The notes under the pieces were generated by a model that had not been told where the DNA came from, searched no databases, and worked only from the letters and a program-made list of their open reading frames with translations. Of a stretch of DNA of 64,000 nt, positions 34,261 to 47,013 are shown one piece after another. A program made the position numbers and the translations under genes. The stretch is from Udeniomyces pyricola (lineage: Eukaryota > Basidiomycota > Tremellomycetes > Cystofilobasidiales > Mrakiaceae), in contig BCIK01000029.1 in assembly GCA_039545295.1 (NCBI GenBank), positions 127,123 through 191,122 of the forward strand, written 5' to 3'. The first letter of the stretch is position 1. Every line of letters begins with the position of its first letter.

Positions 34261-37200
34261 ATGAGTCAAACCTCCCCTCTACCTCCTCCCCCACACCCTT
34301 CTCAGCACGTCCCTCCCCCGCATCAACGTCATTCCACCGCGACCGATCCCGACGAAGAAGACGACCCACTCGACAACCTGCCACCTACACCTACATTTCC
34401 TTCATCTCCTGCCCCGACGGGTCCTACTGACTTCACATCGTCGTCGGGGAACGACATCACGATAGGGGAGTCATCCGTTGGCGGCGGGAGTGCGAGCAAG
34501 AAACGTCGGAACCCTTTGGTTGATCTGGTGGAAAGCGAGAGGAGATATGTCGAAGAGCTTGGCGCGGTCATCAGAGTGAGTGTGGGGTTTTGTTATATGT
34601 ATATATATTTGTGTATCTCATATGGACCGATGGATCGATCTGGAGACTAGAGCGAACCAGATTGGTAGGGCTGGCAGGATGTACTGGCCGAGGCAGAAAG
34701 GCAAGAGAGGGGAAAGGGAAGGGGGGGGGGGGGCACGGGGGGGACCGTCCTCTCGTGCTTGCTGCTCTCTAGCATTCCTTTCCTTTCATGCCCTTGGATC
34801 TCTCGCATCCTCAAAGAAATATACATGGCCATCGTAGCCATCGTTGTCCACACACGATCTCCCTTCTTCAATTCATTCTCATGCGATCCGCCTTCTTCCC
34901 TTTACTGACGAATGCCCGCTCTTCTTTTGCTTCCTCCCTTCTCCCCTTGCCTCCCTTGATCACAATGGTACCCTTTACTTTCTCTGACTCTTTCCATTTA
35001 CCCCCCCCCCTTCCCTCCTTCGTTAGAAAGTCGCCGGGGCCTGGTCACGTCGTAACTTTCCTCCGCCACTTCTCGACGCCATGTTCCGCGCCATAGAAGG
35101 CATCTACAAAGTCAATCGGGCGTTTGGCAACGTGAGTCCACGAGATCCGTTTCCTATCGTATCCCATCCTTTCCTTCTTTGGCCTTTGTTCCTCGTTCTT
35201 GGGACGTCTTGCCTTTTCTTGTTTGTTTCGTTCACAGAGACCTGTGCTCAACGAGGCGTCTTTTTATTCCCCACCGCTCCTCCTCTTTCCCTGCATCATC
35301 ATGGCTGATTATGACAACCCCTTTCTTTGTACGGCATGATCGCGTCATCATACGTGGGGTCGTGGTACGGCGAGGGTAGAGGTTGAAGGATCTCGGACCA
35401 AACCCCCATTCCAGAGTCCTCGGCGATGTCTTGATGCGATGGGTATGTCCTCCCTTTGACTTCTTCTCCCAATTTCCTTCCTCAAGTCTTGGCTGAAAGT
35501 CTCGCGTCACTGAACATTTCACCTCCCTTCTGCAAATCCAACGAATTGTCAGATCGATGACCTCCTCCCTTCCTACACTCGGTACTCCACCACCTACCTC
35601 ACCTCCTATGACTCTTGGCCTCCCATCGTGGCCAATGCTCAACTTCCTCGCATCCTTTCGGAAGTCAACCAACTTCTCATGCCTCCACCGAGTAACGTCG
35701 ACATGAGCGAAGGTCAACAGGGACTCTGGACCCTAGACGGCTTGTTCCTGTTGCCGTACGCGAGGCTCAAGTATTACAAGAAGCTGTATTCGAGGTTGCT
35801 CAAAAGGTACGTCATCCTCATATTTCCGATTCCTCAGTGGATCAGTCTGGTGTCTTCTGTTCGTTTCTGATCTCCTACTGGAACGTTGACCGATTCGCTC
35901 TTTTTTGGGGTCCTTGTTTATTCTTGCCCGTCGTGCTTTAATTCGTATCGAACAGCACGGTTGCTGGACGCAGCGATCATACCGTGCTCATCACTGCCAA
36001 CGAACGTCTGGATGCCCTTCTTGACGCGACCAAAGATCGACTCCTCATGACAGTCAGTGGAGAGCCAAAGACGGACGATGGAAGGTTGAGCATGGCGTCT
36101 TCGACGGCGGATTCGCATACAAGCGGGTGAGTCTTTGCACGCGCGGATAGGATGGGTTAGAGTCAGCGTGTAGGAGGATGGCTGAGGTATGAAAATGGAC
36201 AGTTTTTCTTTAATTAACGTTGCTTGATACCTCTTTCCGAACGCCTCTTTCTCCAGCTCCTCTTCACTTTTCTCCTCTCCATCCGCGCGCAACTCGTCCA
36301 CGTCTGCATCAACTTCCTTTGGCGGTCCCTCGACACCAGCCATGACACCAATCCACAACAGCCTCACACTTTCTTCCCCTTCATCTTCTTCGTCCCATGG
36401 TGTGCCTGTTGAAAAACCCCTGCCTGTACCGATGGGATTCGAGCAGCAGTCGCAGGCAGCTCCGTCGTCGCGATCACCGTCTCCACCCCGTTCTTTGGCT
36501 CCTGCATTAGCAACGCCACTCTCGACGACCGCTGCTCCGACAACCCAGAAGACATCAGTAAGACAAGACCAGCAGAGGTCGTTCGTATCTCCTGAAGATT
36601 CATCCGTTGGGGCAGTCTCATCGTCCTCTCCCAACCAGAGCCTGCTCGAGATTGAACGACGCTTGGACTCGGACCGGACGTTGGATCTGTTTACGATGAA
36701 CCCGAGGGTACGTTGTCTGTTTGCTCGTGTCCAACATTTGGATAGGTGATTGTCTCAGAGAAAGGGAATTGATACTCTTGCCTTGCGTTCTTTTGTCACT
36801 CCACTCGTGCCGTCTTCTGTCGTCCCTATGCTGTGCCTTCTTTGTCTTTGCCCCCCTCCCCTCCCCTCTCTGTCCCTCCCTGATCTTCTGCATCTGCCAT
36901 ACCCTTCCTCTGTTTCGCCCAAATCCGCCATCCCATAGAAAGTCCGCCTTCAAATCTCTCCCCCAACCCTCCCTTTCCTTCGCACGCTCCGTCGCTCGCT
37001 CCCGTGCGAAATCTCGTTCGTCCCGACGGCGACCAACAAACTCGTCCGGCATCGGCTCGGCCACGTCTTTGTTTTGAGCGACTTGTTTTTGATTTGTGAG
37101 AGGAAGACGGAGCAGGAACGGGAGGAGACGAGGAAGGAAAGTGGGGCTGCGAATGGGAACGAGAATAGGATGGGAGAAGCGGATTTGTGGTTGTGTTATC

Positions 37201-39475
37201 CACCGTTAGCGGGGAAGCATTTGAATGTGATGCCGGGGAGAACGGGTGAGTGATCTCGAAGAATCCTTGGACTTTTTTTTTTTTTTTGTCTTCTCCTTCT
37301 CTGTCAAGACGAGAGCAAGCCCGCAGTGCCTTGTCAGGGCTGGTGAAGCATTGAGCGAATTCTCTCGATAGACTTGACTGAAACTTTCGCTACCTCTTCC
37401 TATTCCTCCTCTTCCCTTATGTTCGATAACCCATTCATGTCAAATAAAAATAAAAATAAAAAATGGTTCGGCGACGGCAGAAAACTTTGTCGAGGTTGTC
37501 GTGATGCGAAAGGAAACGTTCCTTCTTCGGGTCGACGGGGCAGAGGCTCAAAGGACGCTCTTGAAGGAATTTCAAGAGTGTATCGATTTTGCTGCGAATG
37601 GTGCGCCTTCTTGCTGCCCTCTTCTTCAAGCCTTTCCTCCTCTTTTTTTTTTTTTCAAGAGGCCTGGTATATCTGGTTTGTCTCGTTTCGGTAATGCATG
37701 CGAGACAGCCTAACGTGTTATCGTCTCTTTGGGTTGTTTGCTCCGTCACTTCAGTCAACGTCCAACCACCGCGCTCCAACGCCGGAGTTAGCCCATCGAG
37801 TCTCACCTCGCCTACGTCGACATCTTCACCTGCAACCGACTCGGTGACTTCCCCATCCCATCTCACCTCCCCGACGGCACCCTTTTCACAGTCCCCTTTC
37901 GCTACGTCTTCTCCTCCGCCTCCCGTTCCACCTGGCAAGAACGACATTCACGCCCCCCAGTCCAGCCTCGCTTCGTTTGGTCAAGGCATGCAACAGGAGG
38001 GAGGTGAGAGGATGCGACAAATGCCCCTGCCAACGGCGCCAGCATCTGAACCACCGCTACCGCCCCTGCCTTCACCGAGTCGGTCGTCTGAACCTCCGAG
38101 AGGGATGGTGATGGGTCAAGGAGCACCGCCGCATCAGCAGCAGCCGCCGTTTGGTAGTGGTGGGACTGGAGCCAATAATGGTCCTCCCCGATTGCCGCCA
38201 GGTGGAAACTCATATCCCACTCCTCCTCCACAGCCTCAACCTGGTCAGCATATGCCACTTGATCTGCAACCAGGTCAGAGGATGCCGCAACAACCCCATC
38301 CGCAGCAGACACCCCAATCTCAACAGCGACAGCCGCCGCCACCACCACCACAACAACAGCACGCCTTAGCACCGACTCCTCGTCATGTCTCGGGTCCGGC
38401 GTTCTCCTCTTCGTCGACGCCACCTCAAGTTGAACGCTCGCATTCGGTCATGTCTGCTGGATCTGGACACTCTTCCGAAGGCGTTCGAGGTGGACAGCAG
38501 CAGTACTCGACACCACCCCTTCAGCAAAACCAACACGTCCAACAACAGCCACTCCAACAGCCGTCTCACTTGCACCACCAAAATGGGGGAATGCCTACGC
38601 CCCCGATGCGACCCCTTCGCAACGTATCCGGCCCCTCAACTATGACCTCCCCGATTGAAAATGCTCCGGGGGGTACTTACCCAAGACTCCCTCCTCCCAA
38701 CCATGCCTCACCCATCAACCGACATCACTCCCCGACAGAGTATGTCCGTGCGCGCTCGGCGGAACCCATGCCTTCGAGTCCTATCTCGCTTCCTTCGGCT
38801 GCGTTCCTCGACAACCAACGGGCTCATTCTGCCCAGAGCAGTCCGCACCAATCCCTTTCACCCCATCATTTCAATGGCAGCAGCGTCTTGGGCGGCCCTA
38901 GTAGTAGTAGTGGTGGTGGTGCGTCGACTTTGTTCCACGCTTCGAATTCCATGCATGACGTCACGGGCGATCTCGTCGATCCTTCTTCCCCTCCTTCCAG
39001 TCCAAAAGACCTCTCGGTCGATTTCGACCCCGCGGCGGAAACGTTACCTGGACCGGCGGTGATCTCGGCGCAGATGAAGTGTAAAGTGTTTTTGAAGCAG
39101 AGTCATGCGCAGTGGAAGAATTTGGGGCCGGCGAGGTTGAAGTTGTACTTGCATGCCCAGAGTAGTACGAAGCAGTTGTTTGTCGAGAAGGAATCGACGT
39201 CGTTGTTTGGTGGAGGAGGTGGAGGTGGAAATTCGAATGGGAGTAGTGGTCCGAGTGGAGAGTCCCCGAATGGGAATGGAGGAGGAGGGAAGACGTTGAT
39301 TAGTACGATTGTGTTGACGGATGGCGTGGAGAGGGTTGGGAAGACAGGTGTGGCGATTGAGTTGAGCGATCGAGGGAGGAGGACGGGGATTGTGTATATG
39401 GTTCAGTGCAAGAACGAAGGGGCTGCAAGTGGGTTGGTAGAGGGTTTGTTGGTTGGGACGAATAGGAGTAAATGA
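34261..39475 (+). CDS. Rho guanine nucleotide exchange factor (DH-PH, Dbl family)
   Basis: It would activate a Rho/Cdc42-type GTPase at the cell cortex. Nine exons in phase: 34261-34575, 35027-35131, 35389-35442, 35553-35806, 35956-36126, 36257-36707, 36939-37245, 37481-37600, 37755-39475, about 1165 residues. The DH domain starts NPLVDLVESERRYVEELGAV (around residue 85) and includes PPLLDAMFRAIEGIYKVNRA, LMRWIDDLLPSYTRYSTTYL and DGLFLLPYARLKYYKKLYSR. A Ser-rich insert follows. The PH-like domain runs from KVRLQISPPTLPFL through HVFVLSDLFLICERK to VVMRKETFLLRVDG. The long last exon is Pro/Gln-rich (residues about 595-1025). It ends with a separate conserved C-terminal domain: MKCKVFLKQSHAQWKNLG, LISTIVLTDGVERVGKTG and RTGIVYMVQCKNE, which looks like a second PH/RanBD-type fold (inference). 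The acceptor at 37480 was chosen because earlier ones break the PH reading frame. The specific GTPase partner cannot be told from sequence. Confidence 0.92.
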
Positions 39476-40060
39476 GGGTTGGGAGTGGTGTAAAAGAGGG
39501 AGGGGGGGGGGGATTGTGTGATGATGATTTGTAGACCGTCAGTCCGCGCGCGGGTGGGGGTTGCAGCCGGAGATAGAGAGATGGATGCCGATGAAGAGGT
39601 TATATGTCGTCGTCAAGTCTCAGCAGTAGTATTGAGTAGTAGTACTGCCCAAGTTTCCTAGGCTTTCTTTTTTCTTCTTCTTTCTCCTCTCTTTCTCTCT
39701 TTTTGGTTTCTTCTCTGATCTCATTTATGTCTATTCTCTCTATTCAGCACTCATCCTCCTCTCTGCCCCCCCCCCCTTTTTTTTTTACTTGCCTCCGAGG
39801 CGTTTCATCGATGATCTCCTTGCTCTTCTTTTCAATTCCATCCTTTTCGTCTTGCTTTCCAACATTGACCAGCATTCATTCATTCATTCACCTCGATCAT
39901 ATTGCCGCCATATCTATTCTATATTCATCCATCGTCCGTCCAATTCCGTCTCTCTTGGATGAATCGCGGCTGCTTCATTCAAACAGTACTCTCTCTCTAT
40001 ATATATCCCATCATATAACTTGCACAGTCTTTCACTCATCATTCACCACCCACACATACA

Positions 40061-40096
<36 letters not shown>

Positions 40097-40583
40097 TATG
40101 AAAAAGCCTGGGTTTTCGATTAGATCATACTCTGGACGGTAGTTACAAACGTATATACATGCCTTCCAGGTTTTCCGATCCTCCCCAGCTGCAGATCCAG
40201 TGTCTTTCCCTCTCTCTCCTCGGATTTCTGGAAGTTCTGATCTCTGGCGGTTCTATGGAGGAAAAAAAAAACAAAAAAAAACGCCAATGAAATCCACTCG
40301 AAATACTAACGGTAGGGAGGGGGAAGAAGAAAAGAAAAAACCCCTCTCGGTCGTTTCACATGCATGATGTATCTAATGAGAACCCCCCAACCCATGTTCA
40401 TGGCTCCAAATTCAACCAATCCATCCATCCATAACCAAAACCCTTCTCAGGCCACTGGCCTCCATTATCATCTTCTACCTCTCTCCTGCCAAACCNCCCC
40501 CTTCGGAAAAAAAAAAAAACCCCTCTTCTAAGTCAGTTCCCCTTTTTCCCACCTTTTTTTTTTCTTTTCGTCTTCCCTTTCAT
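39476..40583. other. Convergent intergenic region rich in simple repeats
   Basis: Low-complexity sequence between convergent genes, with pyrimidine runs at 39666-39710, a C/T tract at 39765-39786, a tetranucleotide repeat at 40053-40099, and an ambiguous base at 40496. No coding sequence was found. Confidence 0.55.
40053..40099 (+). repeat. (CATA)n tetranucleotide repeat grading into (TA)n
   Basis: About nine perfect ACAT units followed by five TA units. It is a typical microsatellite located in intergenic DNA. Confidence 0.9.
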
Positions 40584-41929
40584 CTACTCCTCCTCTTCCT
40601 CACTTTCGCCCTCCTGCATCGCAGCGATATAACTCTCGACCCATTCTTTGACTTTATCGAGCCCTTTCTCCATATCGGCGTGTTCGGTCGAAGGCAGCTC
40701 GAGCACGATCGTAGGGGAATACGATTCGAGCGCTTCGTCCAGGACGGTTTGCATGATTTCTGAGGGTAGGCGCGGGGAGGGGGGGGGGGAAGGAGAGAGA
40801 GATACGAGGAATGAGGGGTGAGGGGGTTAAAGGATGGAGAGGGGATGAGGGATGGAGAGGATGGAAAAAGAAGGAGGAAGGGGGGGAAGAAAGGGAGGGG
40901 TGAAGATGAGATTCGGGGGTTTGGGTTGTTAAAGAGAGTTACAAATTTCCTTTCTCCTTCTTCTTCTTCTTCTTCTTCGTCTTCTTCTTCTTTTTTTTTT
41001 TTGTCACTCCCATCTCCCTCCTTCAAAAAGCCGAAGAAGAAAAAAGGGGGGGGGGGGAAGCCTTTTACGTACCCGCCTCGTTATTCTCCTGAATCTTCTT
41101 CAACGCGTACCCTCTACTTTCCAACCTCTCCCAGAGCACGCCATGGTCACACCTGAGGACGACGACGAGATCGACCCAACGTTCGGGAAAGATATCACAG
41201 GTGTGGTAATCGAGGATGATGCCGCCTTTGGAAGCGACGGCTTCAGACGATTCTCCCCCTTGGGATTCGGAGAGCGATGGGAAGAGTGGGTCAAGCGCGT
41301 CGAGCAGCTATTATTTAATTTTTTTAAAGAAAAATTGGGAAGAAAATTTTTTTAGATAAAGTGATGCAAAGAAAGAAAAGCAAAAGCAAAAGCGGAAGCA
41401 GAAGAAAAAGAAGAAAAGAAAAACACGAGAGCGGAAAAAAAAAGAAAAAAAGGATTAGTTTATCAGTCCAATGTTTTCAAATTTTTTTTTTAGTTCTTTG
41501 TCGGACAAAAGGGTTTGTGAGCATGGTTAGATTGGGGTTTGGTGGGAGGAGGAAATGTCAACCCGTAAGCAAGACCACCCGTTTCCACCCAAGACGAACG
41601 CAGCAAGGTAAAGGAGTCCCTTCCTCTGCCCATCCCATCCCACCTCCTTTCCTTTCAACCCCACATCACCTTCCCCCCCCCCCCCCCCCCCTCTTTCACA
41701 CGACCTCCCCCCCCCGCTCGAACAAACCAACCTTATCTTCATCCACATCCCAAGCGTCCCACTCCTCGTTCCAACCGGAATGGGCGCCTTCCGTCTTGAC
41801 GACGTCGCCGACGTTGACGACGCGGAACTTGGCCGACAACGGCGAGAGCGTCTCGACGAGCATTTGGGAGAAGGTCGTTTTGCCGGTACCGGGTGTACCG
41901 GTGATGAGGATGTTGGGAATAGGTGACAT
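40584..41929 (-). CDS. FAP7: Adenylate kinase 6 homolog Fap7 (nuclear, 18S rRNA maturation)
   Basis: Fap7 (hCINAP/AK6) is an atypical adenylate kinase needed for final cytoplasmic cleavage of 20S pre-rRNA through contact with uS11. Exons: 41929-41732, 41307-41073, 40759-40584, 202 residues, in phase. The N-terminus MSPIPNILITGTPGTGKTTF holds the P-loop. The NMP-binding part includes VVNVGDVVKTEGAHSGWNEE. The core signature is GGIILDYHTCDIFPERW followed by DLVVVLRCDHGVLWERLE, and the lid-like part RGYALKKIQENNEAEIMQTV is typical. The tail is acidic (MQEGESEEEE). The ATG at 41929 was preferred over an in-frame upstream one at 42067, because the family begins only a few residues before the P-loop. 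The first donor is GTTGGT, an unusual form also used in exonuclease copy 2. Confidence 0.95.
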
Positions 41930-42720
41930 GGGAGCTGGGGGGGAGGGGAAGGCGAAGGGGAAGGAGGAAAGGGGATGGGATGGGATGTGGGATAGGTTAG
42001 GATGGGATTGGGATGGAATGGATGGAGTTTTGGAAACGACCCGATGTTCAACGACCGGATTGATCAACCCAAACCAAAGAGCTCGAAATTCTCGATATAT
42101 ATATATATATATATGTTCATCGCAAGATTTGTTTCATGGAATAAATACTATTTCATTGGTCGTGGATATGTCGGGTTTCTGCTTTTCTGTATTCGACATG
42201 CATGTCTCGGCTTGGCTGACCATGGGGAATGATTATATATATATGTATATCGAAGCTGATCATCGACTGCTACATATATACACACATACGCATGCATGAT
42301 GAATGTTGCACGTATACGTACTATCGGGTTAGTTTCGCGTCCGGCACAAGACAAACTGCACGTCACGAAAGAAAGATAAAAGATATAGATCGAGGGCGAG
42401 AGAGATAAATTTGCTTATACATGATATTATATAAGCTGAGGGAATATCTCATGTCATGGGAGTTTGGACGAGGACGAATATCGACGAGAGTGGTACTAGG
42501 GTAGTCTTTTTTTTCGTTGGAATTATTAGGGTTGGGAGATAAGGGATGGAAGGATCGGGGTTCGAGAGACGGATCACACGAGAAATGAGACACATTTTAT
42601 GAGAGAAAGAGAGAAAGAGAGAGATAGAGAGAGAGAAGGGGCAAGAGAAGTGTTGCGTATAAGAGTGAGGGAAAGAAAGAAAGAGACAAGCAAGGAAAGT
42701 AAAGGAAAGAGATCCAGATC

Positions 42721-42759
<39 letters not shown>

Positions 42760-42853
42760 AACCGCCGGAAATCCGTACCATAACAAAGCCACCCAAAACT
42801 TCTCTTTGACAAGGTGGGAGGGGAGGGGGGGGGGAGGGGGGGAAGGAGGAGAA
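41930..42853. other. Same-strand intergenic region with simple repeats
   Basis: 924 bp between the FAP7 start and the TBC gene end. It contains (TA)n near 42094-42114, a GA-rich stretch at 42600-42640, and an (AC)n tract at 42725-42756. No gene was found. Confidence 0.5.
42725..42756 (+). repeat. (AC)n dinucleotide repeat
   Basis: About 16 perfect AC units downstream of the TBC gene stop codon, in non-coding DNA. Confidence 0.9.
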
Positions 42854-45800
42854 TTATATTAACTTCAAGCCCTGTTCTCTCTGATCGAACGCCCTCCATT
42901 CCATCCTCCACGCGTCCATTTTTGGCCTCAACCCCTTGAGACCCAACGTCGCTTGGATCCATCCCAAGAAAGCGTCGTCATCAGCGGGCACAAAGAACGA
43001 CGAGAGAAGAGAGAGGATCGTTTCAAACGAAGCTGAAGTTGAAGCGAGGTTGGCTTTGGTTCAGAGTGAGGTGGAAGGAGAAATAAAAAGAGTCCGGGTT
43101 TGGTACGGAGGAGACATGGTCGAGGTTTTTTTTTTTTTTTTTTAGATGGAGAGATGAGGTAAAGAAAGGGGGATGGGAGAAGTGTTGGGAGGCGGTGCCA
43201 TACAGGTGGAGCGGGTGAGAGTCGAGAAAAATTGATCAGCTTGACGCGAAAAGAAAAGAAAGGGGGAGAAAAGAAGAGGGGGCGAGCAATGATATCGTTG
43301 ATCCTCTTCACCCATCCCACCTCACCTCACCCCACCCTGTTCGATCTTCTTCTTCTACTTTTTTTTTGTTTCGAAACTCACCTCTGAATGCATAAATGAT
43401 AGCGAGCGACACGATGACCAAGCAATCTCTTCCCTCGAGGAAGAAAACGTCCCAGATCCGAAGCTGGGTCTCGAACGGAAGCGTCGTGCAAAAGAGGGTG
43501 ATGTACCATTTGGTGGCGAACGAAGAAGTCGAAATCATTTCTTTTTTCTTTTGGGTGAGAGAAGAGAGATCGAGTGAATGTCCAAAGAAGAAGAGATGTG
43601 TTAGCAAGACGTCAACGTGTCTCTAAGCAAGATTTCGCAAAGAAAATGCCAGTGGTTTCTCGCGTGATCAGACAGAACGACAGCCAACGAATAGAGAACA
43701 AAAAAAAAGAAGGGAAAAGGAAAGGGGGGATGAGGGAAGGACGCACAAAGTTGGCATGCACCTCGGGCAGCATGAGTTCGACCAATCGCTCTTGAACGTA
43801 GAAGTTCTCGAGCATTCCCGGGAATCCGGGCCCAAAGATGGAATGCATTCCATAGGTGTCATGAAGCCGGATCAACAATCCATACGTCCGCTGTCAAAGA
43901 TTCGGACGATTTTTTTTTCCGATGGATGGATGGAGAGATCGATAACGAAGAAAAAGTGGATTATTACGTTAGCATCATTCCATAGATCAACAGAATGAAC
44001 CAAACGCAGAAAGAGGTGCAAACCTCGGCAGAAAAGTAGCAGAGGAGGTTCGCTGCAATGGAACCCATGCCCTGACAGTAGCCACATTCCGGACAATGCA
44101 GCGAAAATGCATGAAGAGAGTGGAAAAGGGAGCGCTGACTATGAAAGGAGGCGCCAGAAAGGTGAGGCGTCAGTCAGACGGGCAATCTGATGGGCCGGAA
44201 GAAAAATGGCTGGCAAGAAGAGGAATGACAAAAAAAAAAGGGGGGGGGGGAAGGAATACAAACCCGAGGCCGTATCGTGTGTGAAAGAGGACGTGGCCGC
44301 TGATAGTCCGAGGAACGTCGAGGTCGATTTGGACATCGTGCGGCGAGGGTTGAGTGATTCTCGTCTGCAAGGCGCAAAGGGTTCACCAGATAGAATCCTC
44401 AGCAAACCAGCACTCGATCATGACTGTTCTAAAAGAAAGCAGACAATCTCAAATCCACCCTTACATGGTATTCACGTATCAGGCTCGCCTCGCTCTTCCG
44501 CTTCTTACCCTTGCCACCTCCATCCATCTCTTCGTCGGGTCCGTGCCGCATTTCTCCAATCAAAACTTCCCACGCTGCGCTCCGCCATCGATCAGGGATT
44601 CCCTTCCAAACCCTCCGCTCGACCTTGTTCCGCTTCCTGGTCACCCAGCCCCACTCGGCGCTGTCCGACCGTTTCTTGACCATCATGCGATCCCACTTGG
44701 AGATGCGATCGGCTTCCTTTTTCGACAGCGGGCGCGAAGGAGGAGCTTGAGGGAGAGATGGTGGTGTGGGCGTCGTGGAGGGTGAAGCGGCCTTTGAGGC
44801 GGACAAGGTTGAAGGAGTCGGCGTTGGTAATGCAAAGATGCGAGAAGAGCCGGATGGTTGACTGCTACTAGAAGGAGCTGCAAAGAAGCCGTATCTGTCC
44901 AACGCCCGACAAGGATAGGCGTACCGACCAAATCAGATTCACAAGAGCTCACCAAGTGCCAGCCCAACACCAAAAAAAAAAAAAAAAAAGAAGAAAAAAA
45001 AAAGAGAACATCGCAGTGAAGGCTAACGAACCTGTCAAGTGTCCCTCTCATTCTTCTCTCCTTCTCATCAATCTCTCCCTCTGGGTTCACATCGAATCTT
45101 GCCACGCTCCGTCGGCCAAGCTTGGATCGCTCCCGCGTACGTTCGACGCCTTCCTCCCAGCCGTCACCAGGCACGCCAATAAGATCGAGTCGAGCGTAGG
45201 TGGATCGCACGTGGAACGAGTCTTCCTCTGGAGCCACAGCAAAGTCCAGTGACGTCAGTGACCTTCCATCAGCGCATGTCGACCGGCTCGGTCGATGAAC
45301 GGGACATCGAGGTATTAACTAAGAGGAGAGGATCAACGGTTGGGCGTACCCTCGTCTTCCCCCCGCACGCTACCAGAGCTCGTCAAGCTCGTGCCATGAC
45401 TAAGGTTACTTGGGGTATTAAGCATACTACTCGTAGTTCTCGCCGAATCGATGGGATATACCGAGTTTACTGCGAGCAACGATTGGCCTTGGGCAACAGC
45501 CTCTTGTTCTGGGCGCCTGCTGTGTTCTCCTAGCATAGGCGTGTCCGATGAGTTCGGTTCACGTTCACGTTCACGGGCTAATCCATAGTTGGGATCAGCC
45601 TCGTTAATCTGCTCCAGATGTGAAGGTGACAACATTGGCGGTGGCAAGGCGGCGGCATCAGCGCGCTCGGAAGCGGACTCTGCAGTCAACTCGCGTCGGA
45701 AGGAGGGCGACGCGAGGTAGGCAATATCAGACCCGATTGACCCTGGAGGAGACGTTGGGTGGTGATACGAGTCCAAGATGGACGAGACCGAGTACCGAGG

Positions 45801-45974
45801 ATCGTGCATCGTCTGGACCGATGAGGATGAAGCGAGTGGGGCGGAGGTTGGAACAGCTGAGGACTGGAGAGGAGGTGGTTTAGGATGATGGCGATTGCGG
45901 GAGCTAGCGCCGCTCGCGCTCATGACGCTGTTGTTGGGTACGTGTTCGGCTGGACGAGCGGCGACGGCTGCCAT
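42854..45974 (-). CDS. TBC-domain Rab GTPase-activating protein
   Basis: It would accelerate GTP hydrolysis by a Rab GTPase in vesicle traffic. Eight exons in phase: 45974-45350, 45227-45032, 44894-44465, 44364-44264, 44138-44024, 43890-43747, 43547-43382, 43032-42854, about 651 residues. The N-terminal 210 residues are disordered. A conserved pre-TBC part reads EEDSFHVRSTYARLDLIGVP, then DRYGFF. The TBC domain starts RRVWKGIPDRWRSAAWEVLI. It has the arginine-finger motif IDLDVPRTI and the glutamine-finger motif GYCQGMGSIAANLL. Later parts are PGFPGMLENFYVQERLVELM, FATKWYITLF and FETQLRIWDVFFLEGRDCLV. Both catalytic fingers are intact, so an active GAP is likely. Similarity to yeast Gyp proteins is general. 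The specific Rab cannot be told. Confidence 0.93.
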
Positions 45975-47013
45975 TTCTTGATAAGAAGATGCTTGGTGAC
46001 AAGGGTGAAGAGGAAGCAGATTGAATCTGGAGGTGATAGGTTACACTGATCGGGAGATAAAAGTAAAGCCTGTGAGGTTGGATGTGAAAGGTGAGGAAGA
46101 TAGAAAGGGGTGGTGAATTGGAAGGGGGGGGGGCAAGGACTTGGCCGACGATTGAAGCTAAGCTGCTATCCAAGGGGAAAATGGGTGGTGGTGGGTGCGG
46201 GACAACAGCGCAGATCGACTGGGCTGGCGAAACGACGAGCACCGCCGACTAACGAAGGGTTAAGATGTGTCTGGAAGTTATAAAGGAAAGGGAACCTCCA
46301 GGGGATGGTGAATGAATGATAAAGCGGAGTGAGGAGGGAAATGTGGTAGGCACGATGATCCATCATGATTGGATTCGTATATATCGACAAGTGTGGGGAC
46401 AGGAGGCAGCCGCAAGGGGTGGCAACTTGCTACGAGGCGGTGCACTTGGGCGCTTGAGATGTGCTTTCAGGTGTTTTAGCCTGCTTCGACTGGCTTCACG
46501 CTTCGATTTCCTCCTATATAATTTTTCTTCCGGAAGGTAGTCTGTCTCATTCAATGAGCTTGTACCGTTCCAATGTTCCCATGGGTGTCTCCGTCTTAGA
46601 CATGCTCATTATATCATGGCGGAAAACAGTCTTGGATCCATGAGAAGGTGAGAGCATCATGATCAGTGTATCCGCGACGCAGTGCGGCGTCACGTCGATG
46701 GAATCATGAGACGTATACACTAAGGGGTATTCACACATCTACTGCAAGCTGACAACCGATGCAGTACATCAGAGTATACCCAGTCGGTAACAGTACAAGG
46801 ACTACAAGTATATATCACCCTCGACAGTCAGATAAATCGCAGATGCACGCACAGTCACGCGGAGAAACCGAGTCCCGCTGAGGGCATCTACGACGACCGA
46901 CACCGAGCCAAGGACAACAAATTGATTTGAGTTGAACTCTGCTCTGGATTCTGTTCCTCCACCCTGTACAGTACAACACACACTGAACTGCAGAACCGTC
47001 AAGAGGATCCCAG
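45975..47013. other. Intergenic region, no gene seen
   Basis: 1.04 kb upstream of the TBC gene and downstream of the small 47014 gene. Sequence complexity is moderate, with no long open frame, no tRNA-like fold noticed, and only a G run at 46124-46133. Confidence 0.45.

Noticed and set aside
37246..37480. Exon beginning at 37371 in the Rho GEF
   Set aside because: It would run in a different frame from the PH segment VVMRKETFLLRVDG; the acceptor at 37480 restores the family sequence directly.
40053..40099. Repeat array considered as CRISPR-like or satellite
   Set aside because: Units are 4 nt with no spacers, so it is an ordinary microsatellite; CRISPR is not expected in a fungal nucleus.
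42574..42792. Cys/Val repeat peptide on the minus strand
   Set aside because: Produced by the (AC)n microsatellite; it is beyond the TBC stop codon.
45975..47013. Possible tRNA or other RNA gene in the gap
   Set aside because: No cloverleaf with a matching T-loop and acceptor stem could be found by eye.
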